36,744 nt of DNA, from positions 1-36,744 of the forward strand of contig NZ_CALDMP010000074.1 of NCBI RefSeq assembly GCF_937915125.1, read 5' to 3'. The stretch comes from an uncultured Ruminococcus sp. Lineage in GTDB: Bacteria > Bacillota > Clostridia > Oscillospirales > Ruminococcaceae. Numbering within the stretch: position 1 is the first letter of the stretch; every line of letters begins with the position of its first letter. The notes under the pieces were generated by a model, which ran no database searches, had not been told where the DNA came from, and saw only the letters and a program-made list of their open reading frames with translations. A program made the position numbers and the translations under genes. Below, in pieces: positions 31,626 through 36,744 of this stretch.

Positions 31626-33026
31626 ATGAGAAAAGTACAGTTTACCGAAACCGTTTTGCGTGATGCAAACCAGTCCCTGATGGCGACCCGCCTGCCCTAT
31701 GCAGACTATGAAGATATTCTGCCGGTTATGGACAAGGCGGGATACTATTCCATCGAGTGCTGGGGCGGTGCCACATTTGACTCCTGCCTGCGCTATCTGA
31801 ACGAAGATCCGTGGGAGCGTCTGCGCAAGCTGCGGAAGAATCTGCCTAACAATAAGCTTCAGATGCTGCTCCGCGGTCAGAATCTGCTGGGCTATAAGCA
31901 CTACCACGATGATGTGGTGGAAAAATTCATCGAGCTTTCCATCAAAAATGGTATTGACATCATTCGTATCTTTGACGCACTGAACGATTTCCGCAACTGT
32001 GAAACGGCGCTGAACGCCACCATGAAATATGCCACCAAGAACACCATTGCATCCGGCTGTATTTCTTACACCCAGAGTCCGGTGCACACGGTGGACAAGT
32101 ATATTGAAATGTGCCGGGAACTGAAGCGCATGGGCTTCCAGACCATTTGTCTGAAGGACATGGCAGGTACCATGACGCCCTATGAAGCAGAACACCTCAT
32201 CAAGGGCATCAAGGACGCTGTGGGCGATATGCCGCTGATTCTCCATACCCACAGCACCACTGGTATGGCATATATGACCCTGACCAAAGCCATCGAATCC
32301 GGTATTGACGTCATTGATACAGCGACCTCCTGCTTCTCCGGCGGTACGTCTCAGCCGGCAACAGAGACCATGTTCTATGCCTGCCAGCAGTACGGCATTG
32401 AAACGGGTCTGGACGAAAAGTTGATCAATGAAGTCAACGATTACTTCAAACCCATCAAGCAGAAATATATCGACAACGGTCAGATCAACCCCAAAAGCCT
32501 GGGCACTGATGCACAGGCTCTGGTATATAAAGTCCCCGGCGGTATGCTGTCCAATATGATCGCCAACCTGACAGATATGAAAGCCATGGACAAGTTCGAC
32601 GAAGCCCTGGCGGAAATTCCCCAGGTTCGTGCCGATATGGGCTATCCGCCGCTTGTCACTCCCTTGTCCCAGATGGTAGGCAACCAGGCAGTGACAAATG
32701 TCCTGCTGGGACAGCGCTATAAGCAGATTTCCAAGGAGATCAAGAATTATATCAAGGGCGAATATGGTATCGCTCCCGCACCGGTCAGTGAAGATCTCAT
32801 TACCCAGGTGCTGGGTGAAGGCGGAAAGCCTGTGGACTGCCGGGTGGAGGACCAGAAGCGCACCGGTGTAGAATTCCAGGAGGCAGCAGAAGCACTGGGC
32901 GATCTGGCGCGGTCGGAAGAAGATATTATGAGCTATATCTGCTTCCCGGATCAGACGGTGAAATTCCTGGAAGCACGAAAGGCACAGGAAGAAAACGAAA
33001 CAGTATATACCATCGAGGAAATGTAA
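31626..33026 (+). CDS. oadA: Oxaloacetate decarboxylase alpha subunit (carboxyltransferase)
   Basis: The 466-residue cytoplasmic subunit moves the carboxyl group from oxaloacetate to the biotin of the carrier protein. It has the carboxyltransferase barrel with TETVLRDANQS (metal ligand D13), K177 in CLKDMAG (the expected carbamylated lysine), and H207 and H209 in LHTHST. The conserved second domain runs from about 310 to 440. The C-terminal biotin domain found in fused forms is absent; it is supplied by the third gene. A pyruvate carboxylase B subunit is an alternative reading of this family, but the gamma and beta genes downstream support the sodium pump. GAGGAGG precedes the ATG. It leads a tightly spaced operon. 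Confidence 0.93.
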   Translation: MRKVQFTETVLRDANQSLMATRLPYADYEDILPVMDKAGYYSIECWGGATFDSCLRYLNEDPWERLRKLRKNLPNNKLQMLLRGQNLLGYKHYHDDVVEKFIELSIKNGIDIIRIFDALNDFRNCETALNATMKYATKNTIASGCISYTQSPVHTVDKYIEMCRELKRMGFQTICLKDMAGTMTPYEAEHLIKGIKDAVGDMPLILHTHSTTGMAYMTLTKAIESGIDVIDTATSCFSGGTSQPATETMFYACQQYGIETGLDEKLINEVNDYFKPIKQKYIDNGQINPKSLGTDAQALVYKVPGGMLSNMIANLTDMKAMDKFDEALAEIPQVRADMGYPPLVTPLSQMVGNQAVTNVLLGQRYKQISKEIKNYIKGEYGIAPAPVSEDLITQVLGEGGKPVDCRVEDQKRTGVEFQEAAEALGDLARSEEDIMSYICFPDQTVKFLEARKAQEENETVYTIEEM

Positions 33027-33038
33027 GGAGGGACATCT

Positions 33039-33416
33039 ATGCCAAACGGAATTTCTGCGGCAGCAGAGATGGGCATCGGCGAAGCAGCAGTTACGGCAGT
33101 GTTCGGTTATCTCGTTGTATTCTGCGGTCTGCTGCTTCTGATGATCGTGCTCTATATTATGGGCGCTGTGTTCAGGGCAAAGGCAAAAAAGGACGAAGCA
33201 TCGAAGGCTGCTGCTCCGGCAGAGATGCCGGCGACAGTGAAAGAAACTGCACCGGAACAGCCCCTTGCACCTGGTTCTGCCGGTCATGTGAAGCTGTATG
33301 ACGTACCCGACAAGGAAGCGGCAATGGTCATGGCTGTTGTGGCGTACAAAATGCAGAAACCGCTGAATGAACTGCGCTTTATTTCGATCAAGGAGGTCAA
33401 AGAGGATGAAGTATAA
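33039..33416 (+). CDS. oadG: Oxaloacetate decarboxylase gamma subunit
   Basis: This 125-residue membrane subunit holds alpha and beta together. It has one hydrophobic helix (about 18-44, AVFGYLVVFCGLLLLMIVLY), then a charged Ala/Pro linker and a conserved end (DVPDKEAAMVMAVVAYKMQK). It starts 12 bases after oadA at an ATG following AAGGAGGG. Its stop overlaps the next gene by 11 bases. Confidence 0.85.
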   Translation: MPNGISAAAEMGIGEAAVTAVFGYLVVFCGLLLLMIVLYIMGAVFRAKAKKDEASKAAAPAEMPATVKETAPEQPLAPGSAGHVKLYDVPDKEAAMVMAVVAYKMQKPLNELRFISIKEVKEDEV

Positions 33417-33795
33417 AGTAACCCTGAATGGAAAAACCTATGAGGTAGAAGTAGAAGCCGGAAAGGCTGTTCTGCTTGATGAATATGAGGCATGTGCACC
33501 GGCTCCGGCAGCTGCACCCACAGCAGAGGCGGCACCAGCCGCTGCGGCTCCTGCACCAGCACCGGCAGTGAATCTTGCTGCCGGGGAACCGGTGAATGCG
33601 CCGATGCCCGGCAATATCCTGCGTGTGGAAGTCAAGCAGGGAGATACCATCAAGGCAGGACAGCTTCTGGTGGTTCTGGAAGCAATGAAGATGGAAAACG
33701 AGATCCTGGCACCGAAAGACGGTACGGTGGCGCAGGTGGTCGTTTCCAAGGGTTCTACGGTAGAGACTGGTTCGCCGCTGATCGTACTGGCATAA
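33406..33795 (+). CDS. Biotin carrier protein of oxaloacetate decarboxylase
   Basis: This 129-residue carrier shuttles the carboxyl group between alpha and beta. After a short N-terminal domain there is an Ala/Pro-rich hinge (about 30-58), then a biotinyl domain (about 60-129) with EAMKMENEI, K95 being the biotin site. The start at 33406 lies inside oadG, 8 bases after AAGGAGG, so translation is coupled. An earlier ATG at 33367 adds 13 unlike residues. In this species the carrier is a separate gene rather than fused to alpha. Confidence 0.92.
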   Translation: MKYKVTLNGKTYEVEVEAGKAVLLDEYEACAPAPAAAPTAEAAPAAAAPAPAPAVNLAAGEPVNAPMPGNILRVEVKQGDTIKAGQLLVVLEAMKMENEILAPKDGTVAQVVVSKGSTVETGSPLIVLA

Positions 33796-33808
33796 AGGAG
33801 GGGTATCA

Positions 33809-35035
33809 ATGAATATTCTGGAGACCCTTCAAAATCTGCTGAACGACTCCGGCTTCGTGAGCTTTTTTGCAGACGGCGGCTGGAAAAACCTTGTGATGAT
33901 CCTCATCTCCTGCGTCCTGCTGTATCTGGGCATCAAGAAAAAGTTTGAGCCCCTGCTGCTGGTGGGCATTGCATTCGGCTGTCTGCTGGTAAATGTGTCG
34001 AACTTCTTTGTGGACGGCGTCAGCTCCGCCAATGCTCTGTATCATCCGGAACTGTGGAGCGCATTTCTGGATGAAAGCAGCGAGTATTACCATAGCTATG
34101 GACACATCATGGCAAACGGCGGTCTGCTGGACATCCTGTATATCGGCGTCAAGTCCGGCTTATATCCATCCCTGATCTTCCTAGGCATCGGTGCCATGAC
34201 GGATTTTGGTCCCCTGCTGTCCAGCCCGAAAAATCTGCTGCTGGGTGCTGCCGCACAGATGGGCGTATTTCTGGCGTTCTTCGGTGCAGTTTGTCTGGGC
34301 TTTGACGGCAACCAGGCAGCTTCCATCGGTATCATCGGCGGTGCAGACGGTCCCACGGCAATTTTCCTGACCAGCAAGCTGGCACCGGAACTTCTGGGAC
34401 CCATTGCCATTGCTGCATATTCGTATATGGCATTGATTCCCATGATTCAGCCGCCTCTCATGCGTCTCCTGACCACGAAAAAAGAACGGGAAGTCAAGAT
34501 GGAAATGACACGTCAGGTGACCAAGACAGAGAAGATCCTCTTCCCCATTGTCGTGGCACTTGTGGTCATTTTGCTTCTGCCGTCCACAGCACCTCTCATC
34601 GGCTGTCTGATGCTGGGCAACCTGTGGCGGGAATGCGGCGTGACAGAGCGTCTGTCGGACACAGTACAGAATGCGCTGATGAATATTGTCACAGTATTTC
34701 TGGGCATTTCCGTTGGTGCGACTACTGTTGCATCTTCGTTTCTGTCGCTGGAGACGCTCATGATCGTTTTCCTGGGACTGGCAGCTTTCTGCTTCTCCAC
34801 CATCGGCGGTCTGCTGGTGGGCAAGATCATGTACCTGGTCACCGGCGGAAAGATCAATCCGCTCATTGGTTCCGCAGGCGTTTCTGCTGTGCCTATGGCA
34901 GCCCGTGTTTCTCAGAAGGAAGGACAGAAGGCAAATCCGTCCAACTTCCTGCTGATGCATGCTATGGGACCGAACGTTGCCGGCGTAATCGGTTCGGCAA
35001 TTGCAGCTGGATTCCTGCTGGCAGTGTTTAAATAA
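33809..35035 (+). CDS. oadB: Oxaloacetate decarboxylase beta subunit, Na+ pump
   Basis: The 408-residue membrane subunit decarboxylates carboxybiotin and pumps Na+ out. It has about nine or more membrane helices. The conserved GIIGGADGPTAIFLTSKLAPELLGPIA segment is in the middle, with D180 in the expected ion-site motif; the final GSAGVSAVPMAARV and HAMGPNVAGVIGSAIAAGF regions are typical. A short extra soluble stretch (about 78-100) follows the third helix. AAAGGAGGGG precedes the ATG, and a bidirectional terminator closes the operon. Confidence 0.95.
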   Translation: MNILETLQNLLNDSGFVSFFADGGWKNLVMILISCVLLYLGIKKKFEPLLLVGIAFGCLLVNVSNFFVDGVSSANALYHPELWSAFLDESSEYYHSYGHIMANGGLLDILYIGVKSGLYPSLIFLGIGAMTDFGPLLSSPKNLLLGAAAQMGVFLAFFGAVCLGFDGNQAASIGIIGGADGPTAIFLTSKLAPELLGPIAIAAYSYMALIPMIQPPLMRLLTTKKEREVKMEMTRQVTKTEKILFPIVVALVVILLLPSTAPLIGCLMLGNLWRECGVTERLSDTVQNALMNIVTVFLGISVGATTVASSFLSLETLMIVFLGLAAFCFSTIGGLLVGKIMYLVTGGKINPLIGSAGVSAVPMAARVSQKEGQKANPSNFLLMHAMGPNVAGVIGSAIAAGFLLAVFK

Positions 35036-35054
35036 AATGCATAAAAGCCATTTA

Positions 35055-35096
35055 AATAAAAACGGTATGGATGCTGATGCGTCCATACCGTTTTTT
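35055..35096. terminator. Bidirectional terminator between oadB and MATE gene
   Basis: AACGGTATGGA pairs with TCCATACCGTT around TGCTGATGCG, with an A run before it and a T run after it. It can stop both convergent units. Confidence 0.92.
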
Positions 35097-35099
35097 GGA

Positions 35100-36482
35100 T
35101 TATGATGATTGCAGTGCTTGCAATTTTTTCATCCGCCGGAATTCCAGTGCCACCATACCGATGGTCACCGCCGCAGACAAAAAGTCTGCGATGGGACCAG
35201 TATAGAGAATGCCGTCAATGCCGAACGCCAAAGGCAAGACGATCAAAAAAGGCAGGAAAAAGAGGATCTGTCGGGTCAAAGACAGAAACATGCCTTTCAA
35301 TGGTTTGCCGATGGAAGTAAAAAAGGTCGATGTAATGGGCTGGACAAAATTGATCCAGGTAAAGAACAAGAAAAGCCGGAAAAATCTTACCCCGAACTCA
35401 TAATAGCTCTCACTGCCCGATCCGAACAGGGACATGATCTGTCTCGGGAACAGTTGGAACAGAATAAATGCAACGATCGATATCAGTGCACCAGTTCTGG
35501 CGGCAAGACCGTATGCCTGGCGTACCCGGAGATACTGCTTTGCACCATAATTGAAGCTTTCGATGGGCTGGGTTCCCTGTCCCAGCCCGATGACAATAGC
35601 AAACACCACCTGGTTCACTTTCATGACAATGCCTGCACAGGCAAGGGGCACGGACTCCCCATAAACAGAAAGCGCACCATAATGACGCAGGGAATTGTTC
35701 AGGGCAATCTGTACGATCATGATGGCAAGCTGGTTGAAGCAGGACGCCATGCCGATGGAAGAAACACGCAGCACATACTTTCGCCTTGGGATCAGATGTT
35801 TCCATTGCAGCGGCACATTGCGAAACCGCACCAGATAGACAATTACGATCAGCGCTGATATTCCCTCTCCGATGTTGGTGGCAAGGGCAGCGCCTGCCAT
35901 TCCCCAGTCCAGCTTCAGAACAAAAAATGCATCCAATACGGTGTTAACGACAGCACCGGTCAGATTACAGATCATGGTCATTTTCGGACTGCCGTCTGCA
36001 CGGATCAGATGTCCGCCGCCGGTGGTCAGAATCAGAAAAGGAAATCCAAATGCAGTAATGCGAACATACACCTGCGCCAGGGGCAGCACGTCGTCCGGCG
36101 AACCAAAGCCTTTTAGCAGCGGCGTCAGAAACAGGAGAGTGACTGCACTGAGCAGTACACCGCTGAAAACCAGCATAGTGATGGCATTGCCCATGAAATA
36201 GGGTGCCTTTTTGGTTTCTCCCTGTCCCATGGTCAGGTTGAAACAGGACGCGCCGCCGATGCCGAAAAGCAGTGCAAGAGCCACACAGGACGTGGTAAAG
36301 GGAAAGGCAATATTTGTTGCCGCATTACCCAGGGTCCCCACAGCCTGTCCGATAAACAGCTGGTCGATAATATTATACAATGCACTGACCAGCATGGCAA
36401 CAATGCTGGGTACGGCAAATTTCACCATCAGCCGGGAGACCGGTTCCGTCCCCAGAGGATTATTTTGTTCCGCAGATAACAT
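35100..36482 (-). CDS. MATE-family multidrug/Na+ antiporter
   Basis: This 460-residue protein has about 12 membrane helices and the MATE plan of two six-helix halves: VKFAVPSIVAMLVSALYNIID and QLFIGQAVG in the first half, and VFAIVIGLGQGTQPIESFNYGA in the second, the usual MATE pair. MATE proteins expel cationic drugs or metabolites using Na+ or H+. I chose the ATG at 36482 with GGGAGG 8 bases upstream; the open frame extends further to 36707 but crosses the promoter. It is a single-gene unit with a roughly 70-base leader that contains a hairpin similar to the dispersed repeat. Substrate is unknown. Confidence 0.94.
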   Translation of the reverse strand: MLSAEQNNPLGTEPVSRLMVKFAVPSIVAMLVSALYNIIDQLFIGQAVGTLGNAATNIAFPFTTSCVALALLFGIGGASCFNLTMGQGETKKAPYFMGNAITMLVFSGVLLSAVTLLFLTPLLKGFGSPDDVLPLAQVYVRITAFGFPFLILTTGGGHLIRADGSPKMTMICNLTGAVVNTVLDAFFVLKLDWGMAGAALATNIGEGISALIVIVYLVRFRNVPLQWKHLIPRRKYVLRVSSIGMASCFNQLAIMIVQIALNNSLRHYGALSVYGESVPLACAGIVMKVNQVVFAIVIGLGQGTQPIESFNYGAKQYLRVRQAYGLAARTGALISIVAFILFQLFPRQIMSLFGSGSESYYEFGVRFFRLFLFFTWINFVQPITSTFFTSIGKPLKGMFLSLTRQILFFLPFLIVLPLAFGIDGILYTGPIADFLSAAVTIGMVALEFRRMKKLQALQSS

Positions 36483-36508
36483 GTCAAAAACCTCCCATTG
36501 CACAAACA

Positions 36509-36552
36509 AGGGCAACACCGCAGCTGTTCTGAAACAGACGGGTGTTACCCTA
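36509..36552. repeat. Divergent short repeat hairpin in the MATE leader
   Basis: AGGGCAACACC pairs with GGTGTTACCCT with one mismatch around a loop of about 20 bases. The arm matches the family end GGCAACACCGC. It lies between the MATE promoter and its ribosome site. Confidence 0.55.
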
Positions 36553-36560
36553 TAAAAACT

Positions 36561-36589
36561 ATTATAAGATATCGTGCAAAAAAAATCAA
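36561..36589 (-). promoter_or_regulatory. Promoter of the MATE gene
   Basis: On the minus strand TTGATT (36584-36589) and TATAAT (36561-36566) have a 17-base spacer. Confidence 0.8.
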
Positions 36590-36598
36590 GGAGGAAAT

Positions 36599-36744
36599 AT
36601 GAATGGTTTAGACAAATCCAGGAAAAAGTGTATCCAACCAGAAACTTTATCCATGCTGTCACGTGATCTGATCCGGCTTCACACATTTTTACGGCAATAC
36701 CGCACAAAGATTGTGCGTCAGATGCGCCGTCAGATTTTTCGTCA
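36599..36744 (+). CDS. Possible small basic protein running into the repeat (partial)
   Basis: An ATG at 36599 follows AAGGAGG by 4-5 bases and stays open to the window end. The first 31 residues (MNGLDKSRKKCIQPETLSML, then SRDLIRLHTFL) are unique; the rest, RQYRTKIVRQMRR and on, is encoded by the left arm of the repeat. In the complete element this frame would end about 7 codons later with MKQKA and a stop, giving about 55 residues. No plus-strand promoter is obvious; the site lies over the MATE promoter. It may be a chance frame. Confidence 0.3.
   Translation, partial: MNGLDKSRKKCIQPETLSMLSRDLIRLHTFLRQYRTKIVRQMRRQIFR
36693..36744. repeat. Left half of the 180-bp element, cut by the window edge
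   Basis: These 52 bases are identical to 29463-29514, from GGCAATACCGCACAAAG through the CGTCAGA units. The window ends inside the element. Confidence 0.85.

Noticed and set aside
31608..33287. A 559-codon frame antisense to oadA
   Set aside because: Antisense shadow of a well-supported gene; no start site or family.
1..36744. A circular plasmid, since both ends lie in the same repeat
   Set aside because: The ends do not overlap: 71 bases of the element are missing between them, and the gene content is chromosomal housekeeping.

Overview
The window looks like chromosomal DNA from a Gram-positive anaerobic gut or rumen fibre degrader in or near Ruminococcus (Oscillospiraceae). The main support is two secreted cellulosomal enzymes, a GH74 xyloglucanase and a GH9 cellulase, each ending in an almost identical type I dockerin. 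Other support comes from Firmicute-style -35/-10 boxes and AGGAGG ribosome sites, a spore coat F gene, a SpoIID-like protein, pyruvate phosphate dikinase and a sodium-pumping decarboxylase. Base composition looks close to 50% GC or slightly above by eye. That would fit the R. champanellensis side of the genus better than R. bromii or R. albus, but this is an inference. Both window ends lie inside copies of the same dispersed repeat, so the window may be a whole contig broken at that repeat.

Layout: 1-5450 holds glmU (minus), divergent ppdK (plus) and a small DUF378 membrane protein. 5562-8305 is a three-gene set: a proline-rich protein with a beta-sandwich-like tail, a SpoIID-like domain fused to three peptidoglycan-binding repeats, and a two-repeat peptidoglycan-binding protein. 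8442-11702 carries a tiny membrane protein, a YkgJ-type cysteine-cluster protein behind ilvE, a probable degV remnant, and a VanY-type D,D-carboxypeptidase. 12096-17806 is the convergent GH74/GH9 pair. 17977-24487 is a 6.5-kb transcription unit with a near-consensus promoter and a 16-bp terminator stem. It encodes a TerB_N/TerB_C protein, a BrxD-like ATPase, a DUF389 membrane protein and a Lhr/BrxHI-like helicase. 24629-28827 (minus) has a wall-binding-repeat C39-like peptidase and the aguB-aguA pair for agmatine to putrescine. 29018-29462 is a small spore-coat-type pair. It is followed by a 180-bp inverted-repeat element and an unrelated 150-bp one. 29895-31106 (minus) is a CapA-type protein. 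31626-35035 is the four-gene oxaloacetate decarboxylase operon (alpha, gamma, biotin carrier, beta). 35100-36482 (minus) is a MATE transporter.

PpdK and the Na+-pumping decarboxylase both work at the phosphoenolpyruvate/pyruvate/oxaloacetate node, which suits a sugar fermenter living on GH74 and GH9 products. GlmU, VanY, the SpoIID-like set and the C39 protein form a cell-envelope theme. The most unusual locus is the TerB/BrxD-like/DUF389/helicase operon. It resembles a predicted Ter-linked DNA-processing module and shares two families with BREX, but the window has none of the BREX methyltransferase or phosphatase genes. It is the best candidate here for an under-described defence or DNA-repair system. 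The most unusual non-coding signal is the dispersed repeat family whose ends read GGCAAYACCGCACAAAG. Copies lie in the leaders of at least three genes.
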